Shown here one piece after another: positions 34,385 through 46,400 of a DNA stretch of 64,000 nt. The stretch lies in the NCBI GenBank assembly GCA_029961685.1, contig JARWKL010000012.1, forward strand, positions 16,415,227 through 16,479,226, given 5' to 3'. The notes beneath the pieces were generated by a model. It worked only from the letters and a program-made list of their open reading frames with translations. It made no database searches and was not told where the DNA came from. Source of the stretch: Aristolochia californica (lineage: Eukaryota > Streptophyta > Magnoliopsida > Piperales > Aristolochiaceae). Both the position numbers and the translations under genes were made by a program. Position 1 is the stretch's first letter; the number at the start of each line of letters is the position of its first letter.

Positions 34385-37300
34385 GTTCTAGCTCTTCCAA
34401 CTTATTAGATTGCCTCTAGAAACACACAAAAACCCGTAGTAGATTTCTTGTCAAGTTTAGATCCAAAAACGCTTCTCTCTTCAATTTGCCATGTTGTTTA
34501 AAATATAGCCCTTTTTCCGAATAACCCGTCAAATATTTTAAGATTCTTTAAGTAGCTTCAAGGTGAGTTTTACGAGGGGCACTCCATGAATTGACTAACC
34601 AACACTTTTTTTAAAAAAAAAAGATGTTGAATTTATTAAGAGGACTAACCAACACTTATAGCAAAAGATATGTAAAGTTGATTCACAATAGCATATATGA
34701 GTTTGCCAACCAACCAACAGTATGCTCTTTTCATTATGGAACTCAATTCCAACGTCCATGGGAGTCTCAACTGGTTTCGCCACCAACAACCCATACTCTT
34801 GCAGCATATCTGTGACATATTTTCTCTAGATCAAGACAAGACCTGCTTTGCTTTTAACTTCCTCAATGTCCAAAAAAATACTTTAATTATCCAAGGTCTT
34901 TAGTAGTGTTTTGCCAAATGGGCTTTTACTTCCTCAATGCCTTTCATATTACTATCGGATAAGATGATGTCATCCACATACACCAACAACACCACGATAT
35001 TATATGATCTTCTCATAACAAAGAGGGAATGATTGAAGTGACTTTTGGAAAATCCGACAAACTTATCAATCTGGCTGAAATTTTCAAACCAGGCTCGAGG
35101 TTTTTGCTTGTGATCATAAATAGCTTTCTCGAGCTTGCATAGTTTCCCAATCTCCCCCTGAGCAACAAACCCAAGTGGTTGCTCCATATACACTTCCTCC
35201 TCCATATCACCATATAAAACACGTACTTAATATCAAGCCAACATTATGGCCATTGTTGATTTATTGCCACTGACATTAAAATCTTGACATAAGACAAATG
35301 GACAATTGGAGAAAATGCCTCAAATACATCCTCACAACTGCCACACAACTCGGTCCAGTAGTGCTGCCATTTCAACCTACATTGCTTGCTTCAATTGAGC
35401 AAATGAAAGAACATCCTGCACAAAAGAAGGAATAATGCAAGAAGAGAGAGACAAGGCAAATTGCTTATAGTAATCAGACAACGAATCAAAGGAAACAATG
35501 TTTAAAATAGGATAATAAGTCCATTTGTGATCACCTTTCTGAAGAGCAATAAGAAGCTGTAAATCACTTACCTTTAGATCCACAGACGAGGGCAAGTTAT
35601 GATTAGGTGTGAGAGAGAGAACAACAACTTGATCTTGAGGCACTTGTCGTCTATGATATACTTGTAGTGGATTATCAGCAGTAGCACCAGATATAGAACA
35701 GGGAACCTTCTACACAGGATTTGGAACAATTACTTTTGGACCTTGCACATAAGGACATGTGTCTATGGTGGATGAAACAAAGAATGAAGTATCAAAAAAA
35801 AATATCACATTAGCAGATACAAATGTCTTCTTAGCGGAAGGGCAGAAGTATTTGTATCCTTTTTGTGTACGAGAATTCCTAGAAAAATACATTTAACTGC
35901 ACCAGGAGAAAGTTTATCTCTGGAAGGGCCAAACACATGAGCAAATAAGAGACACCAAAACGCATGAGGACATAGAGGGAATAAAGTAACAAAAGACATC
36001 TATACCTGTATAGGAACCTACCCCCCAAGGATCGAAGAGGCACCCTGTTGATAAGAAAACACGCGGTGAAAACCAAATCACCCCAATAAGATTTGGGAAC
36101 AATCATATGCAATAACATAATACGAGTCACTTCTAATAAATGACAATGTTTGCCTTTAGCCACACAGTTTTCCTGTGGGGTAAAAACAAAGGCAAATTGA
36201 TGTATGATCCCACGTTCTTGACAAAACAAATCAAACTTTTGGTTCATGAATTGTGAGCCATTATTAGTGGGAAGAACAAATAGACGTATCAAACTGATTT
36301 TTTATTTCATAATTAAATGTTTGAAATACATGAAACACCTCAGATTTCTCGTGTAGGAGACACACCCAAATACATCTCTATTGAAATCATCAATAAACTA
36401 AACAAAATACTTGTAGATAAACATACTAGTCATAGGACAAGGACCTCAATCATCAAAATGAACAATGTCAAACAACTGATTGCTCCTGGAATGATTTAAT
36501 GGAAATGGTGTCTAGTGACGCTTGCCTAGTTGGTGTGAATCACACTTAATAGAAAGACTGGAAGGAAATGTAGGAAAAACATTGAACCAATTTGCTAGAG
36601 AAGGGTGACCTGACCATAGGTGCGACTATTGAGGTGAACTTGAAAAGTCTATAGCATGTAGTGACCACTCGGGAGAGTGGCTCTCTAGATAATATAATTT
36701 GCCTCTCTCACACACAAAATAAATCATTTTCCTTGTTGTAAGATCCTGAAAATGTGAAGGGTAAAATGTCACTGAATAATTCATAGATTCAGTGAGTTGA
36801 CCAATAGATATCAAATTCAGCGAAAACATAGGAGCAAATAATACAAACAACAAAGACAAGAAAGAAGAAGGAACTAAGGTGCTGACTCCTTGAACTAATG
36901 AAATAGACCATCGGCTGAGGTAATGTCTTTAACATCAGATGACTCTTTCAAGTTGGAAAACAAGGATGCATATCTAACATGTGTGTAGTGGTATCTGAGT
37001 CAAGAACCCAAGTGGTGGATGACCACACATGAAAAGTTGATGTACCTCTACTTGCAAGATTGGCAATGGGAATGGAAGTTTGAGTTACAGATGTTGAGGA
37101 AGAGGCAGTTGACAATTGAGTCGTACGTTGTAGTAGTTGTTGTTGTTGTTGTAGGAGTTGGTGCATTTCTTTAGATGACCCTAGTATATGGCTTGCCACC
37201 TCAGTTGGAGTGTTACTGGTCTCATGAAAGGTTGAGTTTTCCCATGTTGGCTTACCAAACTTGATCCACCACTTGTTTGAGAAGTGGTTGGACTTGCCAC

Positions 37301-37844
37301 ATTTATTACATTTCCTCTCAAATTTAACATAACCTCAACCTTGATCTAGTCTAGATCCATCTCTATATTTGCCTCTACTGATACTCCCATAACTTTTAGA
37401 GGACTCTATGAAACTAGAAATATTAAGAGCAGAAGCATCCACCACCTTAACTCCTTTACCACCTTTGGGTACAACAGTAGTTTCAGCTCGCATGATTCGG
37501 TTGAATGAAATAGAAGAGGTAGGTTATCTTTTGAAGCAAGTAATTGTGTTTTTTCTCCATCAAATTCAGAACCCATGCATCAAAATTTAGCAACCAACAA
37601 CTGACTCTGCTGTTTTCTTAATTCTTGTTCATTTCTAGATGCACATTTATCTTCTGCCACACCCCTAGAAATTCACTTTAATACATTGTAATAGGTATGT
37701 TACCTCTCTTGAGACTGAAAAAGGTTGTACTCGAGACAAATTGCTCTCTTGTGCATTCATGGATTCTAGGGAGATACACATTTCTTTTGCTGTCTCACAA
37801 TTCATAATTTGATTCCTTAACTATGAATCATCACGGATGATCAT
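34385..37844 (-). pseudogene. Copia B (copy 1): gag, protease, integrase, reverse transcriptase
   Basis: On the minus strand: zinc knuckle CNKCGKSNHFSNKW (last Cys replaced by Trp) at about 37270-37320; a glutamine run from CAA/CAG repeats at about 37130-37160; degraded protease WVLDSDTTTHML at about 37000; gag-preintegrase (NLISIGQLTE) at 36859-36626; integrase at 36292-35879 with NNGSQFMNQKF instead of DNG; and reverse transcriptase with AIYDHKQKPRAWF and catalytic VYVDDIILSDS at 35205-34900, ending GLLVAKPVETPMD. The 3' end is interrupted by two LINE tails, and the 5' end by X3. Stops and frameshifts occur throughout. Confidence 0.85.
34608..34642 (-). mobile_element. 35-bp LINE stub with 15-bp target duplication
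   Basis: GACTAACCAACACTT occurs at 34593-34607 and again at 34643-34657. The DNA between reads, on the minus strand, CTCTTAATAAATTCAAC followed by an A/T-rich tail, which resembles the LINE 3' end at about 63130. The orthologous place in the second Copia B copy (about 63695) has only one copy of the target and no insert, so it is a clean filled/empty pair. Confidence 0.7.
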
Positions 37845-39447
37845 CCAGGTATACCTCTTTCTTGAATATTTTGGTCTCATAATTTTATCCACAATATATA
37901 GAATAAAATATTTTTTTCTTGTACTTCTTCTACTTCTCCCCCTCAAGCTGGGAGGTAATGGCAGTGATCCCAACTTGAACCAAATATCATAGATGCAACA
38001 AAAAGCCCAAATAACATAGATGTAGTAATAAGCCATTAAACCAGGGAGAAGTTAGATATTCTCCTGATATAGCAACTCCAACAATGTCGCACAATTAAAA
38101 GCATCAATTCGGATTTTTCAATACAACAGAATACCAACATGACCTTTGATTCTTCCAATGCAAATATATCTTAAATGTAGATCAGATTGACATGCAACTT
38201 TTTTCTTATCAACAAGAATTAAATAACTTTCATCCAAGTATAACTTATTGTCATAAAATATAATTATTAGAAGACAAATAATCTGATAGATTTCGGTCTT
38301 TGCCATCTTACCGAACTAAATACTGTTTTTCCTTTGTTTCCAGCATGATCATTGACTCTTCCAAGATCAATATCTCCTTATAAAAAACTGAGATCGAGAA
38401 TTTGTTGAATTGTTAAGAAATATACTTACAAATATTTATTTTGATATATAATTCTTCATATAAAGTCTCGTTCTTGATAGCTTAAAATACTTCGAAAGTT
38501 GAAGTTTTTTGCTACTACTGGAACCTTTTTTTTTCTATCTGACCTTTGTTGCTTCAAATATCGATTTCTCTTTGTAGATAAATCCAATTGAAAATTGGTT
38601 GAACATGTAAGAGAATAGACTTACATATATTTCTTTTAATATATCCATATAAAGTCTCATTCTTGATAGCATAAAATACCTCGGAAGTTAAAGCTTTCTG
38701 CTACTGCTCAAACCTCATTTCCAATCTGACCTTTGCTCATTCAAATATCTATTTTTCTTTGTAGATAACTCATATTTAAAAAATTAATTTTTCAAAAATA
38801 TTTTGACTCAACTATCTTTCCGTCAACATATAATTTGCAATATTAAAATCTCATTATAGTCGTGAAAAATGCAAAGAAATCTACTAGTGTAGGGACTGAA
38901 AAACAATTAACTACGAACCTAGACTTGGTGTTTAGGGTTTAGAGAAAAGGATCTTATTATCTCTGTGGGTTGACCAAGTCAACTCACAGAACCTGCTCTG
39001 ATACCATGTTGATTTTAAGAAAAAAGAAATACTTCATTGACTGAATTAACTTATTATAATCTGAGTACATGAACATCTATTTATAATAGAGGAAGGTAGT
39101 AGAGTCCAATTATAATAAAACTACTTTTGTCGCAATTACACCCAAACTCTAATACTTGAAGATAAGTCCCAACATAATTAAATAACTCAATATAGATAAA
39201 ATACAAACATAACTCAAAGTAGAACTTTTCTAGAATGTGACCATAAGATAAAGATGCCTTTGTGAGTCCTTCTTGATCTTCCAACTTATGTGATAAAGAT
39301 GCTAGGTTGTGGTAATCATGGTGGGTCCTACTTTTTATGTGCTTGGGCCCATCTTGTGGGCCTTCCTTGGTTGTGTGACTCATCTTGTAGTACTCTTAAA
39401 TATGTGGGTCTTTCTTGGTCGTGTGGGCTTGGGCATATCTTCCAACA
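37845..39447 (-). mobile_element. X3: truncated non-autonomous element of family X
   Basis: The 5' LTR is at 39007-39447 (minus orientation; TGTTGATTTTAAG to TCTTCCAACA on the plus strand). The primer binding site TGGTATCAGAGCAGG lies at about 38992-39006. The interior 37845-38990 is collinear with 32540-33655 of X2. The part beyond 37845 and the 3' LTR are missing, and Copia B gag sequence follows. No coding content. Confidence 0.8.
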
Positions 39448-39539
39448 TTCTAGAGGTAACTCACGACTTATTATATACCATGAAAGTACCATACTTTTAC
39501 TAGCTACATACCATCTTTATTGCATGCTTTCTTATAAAT

Positions 39540-41490
39540 GGGCTACCCTCTTCTGTTCATGGTCATAATCTGTATATTCATTATTGTTTCCACTTGGTGA
39601 TCCTTTTTCACTTCCATTGAAAGTCTTCAGTTGTACATGCTTTGTTCATGTTGCCTCACTACTGCGTAGTAAACTTGATCCAAAAAATTTCCAAGTGTTT
39701 CTTCTTAGGATACTCTCACACGCAAAAGGGTTATGTTTGTTATAATCTTACTATCCAAAGGTTACTTGTTTCTATGTGACCTTTTTTGAAGACTCTTTAT
39801 ACTACTCAGAAAATGCCCCTCCAGGTCGTTCCTCTATACAACCCTCTCCTAGCCCGGTGATGCCCAGTGCTACGAATACCATTCAACACCCTCAAGCATT
39901 GGCTTACACTACACCTATGGAGTTTATCGATCCCATCGAGGTAAGTCCATCTTCTCATGTTCCTTTTGGACCACAATATGATACTCGGCCTATCGCCTTA
40001 AGGAAATAACCCAAAAGTTGCAATAGGCCCTCTTCTTCTCATCCCATATCCAATTTTGTGTCTCACCATTGTTTATTTTTTATATGTTATCAATTTCTTG
40101 CATCTATCTCCTCCATCTCTATCTAACAGTCCTATTAGGAGGCTCTAATACATCCAGGGTGGAAGGAGGCAGTGGAAGAAGAAATGTAGGCACTATATAA
40201 AAATCAAACATGGGCTCTAGTTCCTCTTCCTTCAGGCAAGAAACCCATTGGCTATAAGTGGGTATATACGATTAAACATAATTTGGATGGGTCAGTTGCT
40301 CGCCTTAAGGTACACCTAATTGCCAAAGGTTATACTCAATGCAATGGGATTGATTATGAAGAAAAATTTTCTCTAGTGTCCAAATTGAAATGGGTACATA
40401 TCTTATTAACCTTTGCTACTAATTCTTCCTGGCCATTCTATCTACATGAAGTGAATAATGTTTTCCTCAATGGGGATATAAAAGAAGAAATTTTTATGCA
40501 ACGTCCACCCCTATGGTCTGAAATAATCTCCTCATGCATGGTTGAATAAATTTATCCAAGCACTAATACAGGCCTGATTTCACCGATGTTTCCTATATCA
40601 CTTCGTGATTCTTAAAGACACCCTTAAAGAGAAAGTACTTTTGGCCATCTATGTTGATGATATTGTCTTAACCAGCAATAATTTTGAGGGCATTTAGAAA
40701 ACTAAAGAAAATATATGTGAAGAGTTCAAGACAACTACTTAAATACTTTCTGGGTATTGACGTACTATAGTCCAAGCATGGGATTATACTATCTTAGAGG
40801 AAGTATGTCATTGATCTACAGGAGGGGATAGGAATGCAGGGGTTTAGACTAGTAGAAAAATATCAAAGACTTGGGGGAAACTTAAATATCTCTGTGTAAG
40901 AAGGTCGGATATCTCATATGAAGTAAGTGTGGTAAGTCAATACATGCACAAACCACAACTTACTCATTGGCCAGCACTGAAAAGAATATTGTGATACTTG
41001 AAAGGAGCTCCAGGAACTAGGTTTTTCTATAAGAACCATGGTCACTTCAACATAGATGGGTTTTCATATGCAGACTGATCTGAATCCCCATATGATAGAA
41101 AATCTACTTCGGGATATTGTACGATGGTTGGAGGAAACTTGGTTACATGGAGAAGCAAGAAGCAGAATATAGTTGCAAGGTCTAGTGAAGAAGCATAATA
41201 TAGGGCCATGACACTCAAAGTTAGTGAACTTCTATGGATTATGTCTCTTCTCAGTGAACATAGTTTCTATAAAAAAGCTTTGATGGATCTATATTGCGAT
41301 AATCAAGCAGCAATTCATATCACCTCAAATCAGATCTTCCATGAAATTAAAAAAATACATTGAGGTGGAATACCACTTTATACAAGAGAAATTCCAAGTC
41401 GGCATATTATCTCTCAAACATATCTCCTCACACAAAACCAGTCACTCATAAAATCATGACCACTATTTGTGGCAAGTTGGGGATCTAAGT
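39540..41490 (+). pseudogene. Copia C integrase end, reverse transcriptase and RNase H
   Basis: Frames in order: integrase C-terminal segment (CFVHVASLLRSKLDPK, then VTFFEDSLYY) at about 39600-39810; a proline/serine-rich linker at 39810-40010; reverse transcriptase from about 40150, with YEEKFSLVSKLKWVHILL, NNVFLNGDIKEEIFMQ and catalytic AIYVDDIVLTS near 40650; RNase H with YCDNQAAIHITSNQIFHE near 41290-41345. At least four stops or frameshifts break it. Confidence 0.83.
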
Positions 41491-41519
41491 TGTTTTCTCA
41501 CCCCTAGCTTGAGGGGGAA

Positions 41520-41943
41520 TGCTAGAAGACGGGATCAAGCCCACCAAGCCCACATGTGTGTGGAGAAGGCCCACACCTCATAGAGGGTTGGCATTAGGTG
41601 TCATCTCATAAGGATCCTAGATTCTCTTCATTGATTTGTAATTTTCCCTTGATTGATGTAATTAGGGAGCCCAATTGATTGAGGAGTTTCCCTATACATG
41701 TAATGGAAAAAGTATAAATAGGGGTCTTGGTTGAAGGGATTTCAATCAATCTCTCCTCCTCTCACTATTTGTGGAAGAATCTTTCTCCTAGCCTAAAGGC
41801 TCTCTTCTTCTTCTTTTTTCTCTTCTTTCCTCTCTACCTGAGCTCTCTCCCTTTGTTCTCTCCTTTTCTTCACTTCTCTTTCCCCTCTCTTCTCTCTCTT
41901 TTATCTTGCTCGAGGTTCCAAGCATGGGGTCCTAAATTCAACA
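41520..41943 (+). repeat. 3' LTR of Copia C
   Basis: The inner boundary is at the purine tract and the end is AAATTCAACA. Its C/T-rich last 150 bp and terminal words match the solo LTR at 24628-25195, inverted. Confidence 0.8.
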
Positions 41944-42147
41944 CATAGTATTAAACAAAAAGTGGCTCAATGACCATGTCCTAAAAGATGTTCAAATGAC
42001 TTAAACTTGTGTACAAGTATAAAATAAAAAACAAATCTAAAAATCATGTACACATGAGTCAAAAATAGGTGGATCCTATGGTCAACTAGGCTGAAGGCAG
42101 GAGTCAGTTGAGGATGATGTCAAACTGCTACTCGATCCTCTGTAGTC

Positions 42148-42503
42148 TGTTAGGAATTAGACGTCCTAATTCAAAACTAATGAGAGCAATAATAGTTGTA
42201 GAAGAAGAAAAAAACAAGCACAGATAAACACAAGATTTATACAGGTTCACCTCAAGGTGAGACTACGTCCTGTCTTCTGTCGATATAGTAATTCACTATG
42301 AAGACGAAATAGTTCGCAAGAGAAATCGTACACACTCGTATTTTTCTCTAACCTCTCTCAACTGACCTTGATAATCCTCCTCCGATGATAAACCCTAATA
42401 GTGGTGCCCAAAATATGAAGAGAAAACTACGGTGACCTTACCACCAAGGTTGACCTGTGTGCCAAATTAGCGTAAGGCATTAATTATGCACCACAACTTA
42501 ACA
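42148..42503 (-). repeat. Solo LTR of the Copia D family
   Basis: TGTTAGGAATTAG to CAACTTAACA on the plus strand, the inverse of the Copia D LTR at 29611-30059 (shared TAATTCCTAACA end, AATGCCTTACG start). It is flanked by TAGTC and CAGTC, a 5-bp duplication with one change. No internal sequence is attached. Confidence 0.82.
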
Positions 42504-43449
42504 CAGTCATGTTGTCCCCTCATCGAAGCAGGACATAATTTCTACCTGAGTAGCCCAAAACTCATCAATGGTGTCTTCAATAGTAGAGAGCCGATCAATA
42601 GATGATGATGCACCTTCTTCCATTTTTCTCTTCTTCTTGAATTCGTACTGTTGTGCGGGCAGCTCTATACTCATTTCTTCTCCATAAGTGGCTTGTTGTG
42701 GGGTTGTCTCCTTAGGTATATTCTCTCTGTGAATCCATTTTCCATGCCACTTAGAGAACCCAAACTGTTAAGTTTGACTTCTCCTATAGATATCTTCTTT
42801 GTGATGTCCACGAACTCCTCGTCTAACAACCACTCTGAATACAAGGAGGATAATGGTGATTTCTTTGGCAAATGGGAGGCCACCAGCTCAAGTACTAGTG
42901 GCTATATCCAACATAAGGCAAGTCTTAAAGTATCCGTACTCAAGTGGAACTCTCTTGATAATAGCCCATAGAAAAAAGATGTCAGATGTAGTGAGGTGGG
43001 AAAATGTGCCTTTCCTTGCATGTGAGGAAGTGCTCCTTCTAATTTGGCATTTCCTCACAAGTATTTGTCTCCTTTCTCGGTGTTTTTTTCTTTGTAATGA
43101 CCTTCATCCTAACCATTTTGGCGTTGTTTAGTTTTTAGAGGAAAAGGGATGGAATGAGGGTTTTAGCCTCATATTTGAAGAGAAATATCTCAAAAGCTAA
43201 ATTGGAATGCATTAGGTTTTAAAATGATTTGGGATAAAGAGAGTGGTTAAAATTTGAATGTGGTTCTTCATTTTCTCTATTCACATTGTAAATGATCGAT
43301 CATTCTATTTTTATTGACTGCTCAATCGCTTAAATTGATCAATCAACCAATAGGCATTGATCAATCAATGACCTTCGCAGAGTGACAGAAATGTGATATT
43401 TTGATTTCCATTTCACTATTTTGACACTTTAACCATGGGATGTGTTCAT
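42504..43449. other. No intact gene; possible gag start relic and Copia E downstream region
   Basis: A minus-strand frame at about 42510-42630 reads EEGASSSIDRLSTIEDTID, which could be the coiled start of a gypsy-type gag, but nothing confirms it. 43200-43440 has repeated GATCAATCAA/TTGATTGATC words also found at 49240-49400 in the Copia E LTR zone, so it may be the Copia E 3' LTR side. Confidence 0.35.
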
Positions 43450-46400
43450 TAAGCTCTAGTTTTTCAATTGAAGCGAATCAAGGTGGGTTCATGCCTATCT
43501 CTCTTCGAAGCCTAGAGAAATGAACAAGTCCTAATGGCTTCATAAAAATATCCTCTAATTGATTTTCAGTGTGGAGAAACTCAATTCTTACAACCTTGGT
43601 TTGCACCAACTCTCTGATAAAATGATATATAATGTTTTGATCGAGAGTGGTGACCGACTTCTTAGGTTTATGGCGCTCATGTTGTCCCAATGAAGTGGAG
43701 TTTTATTTTCCTCTAAGTCGTAATCCTCTAGTTGTTGTTTAATCCAAATAAGTTGAGCACAACAATTTCCACATGCTATGTATTCAGCTTCGGTTGTGAA
43801 TAGTGCAATTGTGTTGTTTCTTGGAAAACGAGAGACAAGAATATTTTCAAAGTAATTGGCAACTACTATTTGTACTCTTTCTGTCAATTTTGCAACCGGC
43901 AAAATCAGCATCTGAGTAACTGACTAGATCAATTTGGACTAAAGAGTTTGAGTACTAAAGACCTAAATTTGTTGTCCCAAGTAGATGACTGAAAAAATAT
44001 TTTTACTTCCATTAAGTTAGATTATTTAGGGTCGGATTAATATCTAGCACATAGGCATATATCAAGAACATTATATTTGATCTACTAGCTGAAAGGTAAA
44101 GTATGGATCCAATTATGCTTCTATAATATTTTTTATCAATTGCCCTACCAGAGTTGTCTAAGTCAAGTTTCAAGGACGAACTCATGGGTATGCTAATTGA
44201 CTTAAGATTTTCAATGTTGAATCTCTTAAGGAATCCTTTAGTCTATTTGGACTGATTTATGAATGTGCCATTTTCAGTTTGAGTCACTTGAAGTCCAAGG
44301 AAAAATGTGAGTTCACCCATTAAAATCATTTCAAACACATTCTTCATTACACTAGCAAATTCTTCACAATGAGAGGGATTTTTAGAGCAAAAAATGATAT
44401 CATCCACATAAATTTGATAGATAATCAAGTATTGATCATGGTTCTTAGATGCTTCCTCTCTTATATCCATTTTTTTCTAGGAATTATCTTAATCGTTCAT
44501 ACCACGCTCTTGGGGCTTGCTTTAACTCATATAATGCTTTATGCAATTTGTATACATGGTCAAGCTTACTCACATCTTCAAATCCTTTTGGTTGTTCAAC
44601 CCATTTAAAAATGGACTCCTTACACCCATTTGGTACAACTTGAATTTCAAGTGACAAGCGTAGACTAGGAGGATGTGAATTGCCTCTAGTCTTCCCACGA
44701 GTGCATAGGTTTCTTCAAAATCTATACCTTATTCTTGGTTATACCCTTTAGCAACTAGTCTAACTTTATTTCTCACAATTTTATTTTCTTCCTTTATTTT
44801 GTTCCTAATGACCCATTTCGTTCCAATAACTTGATGATTTTTGGGTCTAGTTAGTAGAGTCCAAACTTTGTTTCTTTAAAATTGATTCAATTATTCTTGC
44901 ATCCATAATCCAAAAGTCATCTTTGTCAGCTTGCATTTGGGCTCCATTTGAGAAGCGAAAGCATTGTTTGCCATAGTTTCATGAGTTGCTCTTCTAGTTG
45001 CAATTCTACCTTGAGGGCCACCAATGATTTGTTCTTGAGGATGATCAACCATGAACTTGTAGTTTTTTGGCTCTATAGGTGGCTCTTCTTGGTTATACGG
45101 ATCAATCGGGTTATCTTCAAGATTTTTGTCTTGAGGTTGAGATGTTGGGGATGAATCGAAGGGGTTTCCTTCTTAATCTTCAATATTTGGTGTTGGAATA
45201 GGATTTGGCGAATCTGATTTGCCAAACTCAACATGAACTGACTCCTCTACTCTCATAGATGTCTTGTTATAAACTCTATGTGTTTTGCTATTAGTACAAT
45301 AACCTAATAAAATTCCTATATCATCTCTAGATTCAAATTTTCCTTATTTTTATTTTGGTTCTTTCAATATGAATATGTTGCATCTAAAGGTTTTGAAGTA
45401 TGTAATGTTGGGAAGGGTGCTTGTATACAACTCATATGGAGTTTTGTTGAGAGATGACCTTATGCTTACTCGATTAATGATATAACATGCGGATTCCAAA
45501 ACCTATGTGGCATATTTTATGCATGAAGCATAGTTCTAGCCCTATAAATTAAGGTTCTATTTCTTCTCTCAATAACACCATTTTGATAAGGAGTTTGAGG
45601 GGATGATAATGTATGATCTATACCATGCTTTGTCCAATATTCCTCAAATTTTGAAATTTCAAATTCTCCTCCAAGGTCATTCCTAGTTTTTATAATGTTA
45701 TAGCCTTGTTCTTTTTGAACTTATTCACATAATTCAACTAAGACTGGAAAAGCATCATCCTTGCGGGCTAGGAAATCTACCCATGTCAACTTTGAATAGT
45801 CGTCAACCACCGCTAGGGTGAAGCACTTCCCATTTAAGCTTAAGGTTGGGTAGGTCCAACTAAATCCATGTGGAATAGTTGAAGAGGATGAGAGCCTGAA
45901 ACAATACTTTTAGCCTCGAAAGTGGTTTTGTGTTGCTTTCCAAGTTGGCAAGTATCACAAAGTTTCTCTTACAAATTTTTGATCTTGTAGTCCTCTCACT
46001 AGGTTCTTTTTCACTAATTTGTTTAGGGAATCAATTCCAATATGTCATAGTATCTTATGCTATAACCAAGATTCATTAATTTTTGCACCCAAATAAATGG
46101 CACTAGTTGAAGGTATATTGACTATGTTAGCAACATAGAGACTCTTATTTCTATGTCCCTCTAGCACTAGTTCATCTTTTTCATTCTTTACTAAGCATTT
46201 GTCTTTTTCAATTGAAACCTTATTTCCTTTATCATAAAATTGACAAATGCCAAGTAAGCCATGCATCAACCCTCAACGTAATAAAATAAAAAATGAAAGA
46301 GGTTGAGGTACCGATTTTACCAATTCCTTTTATGGTACATTTGTTATTGTCTCCAGAATTTACATAAACTCCTTCTTTAGGATCAAGTTCAAACAAAATT

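Larger units (their letters stand above)
39448..41943 (+). mobile_element. Copia C: 5'-truncated copia with 3' LTR
   Basis: Similarity begins in the integrase C-terminal part and runs through reverse transcriptase and RNase H to a purine tract (AGCTTGAGGGGGAA) and a 424-bp 3' LTR (41520-41943, TGCTAGAAGAC to AAATTCAACA). The 5' LTR, gag, protease and integrase core are absent. Confidence 0.82.
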
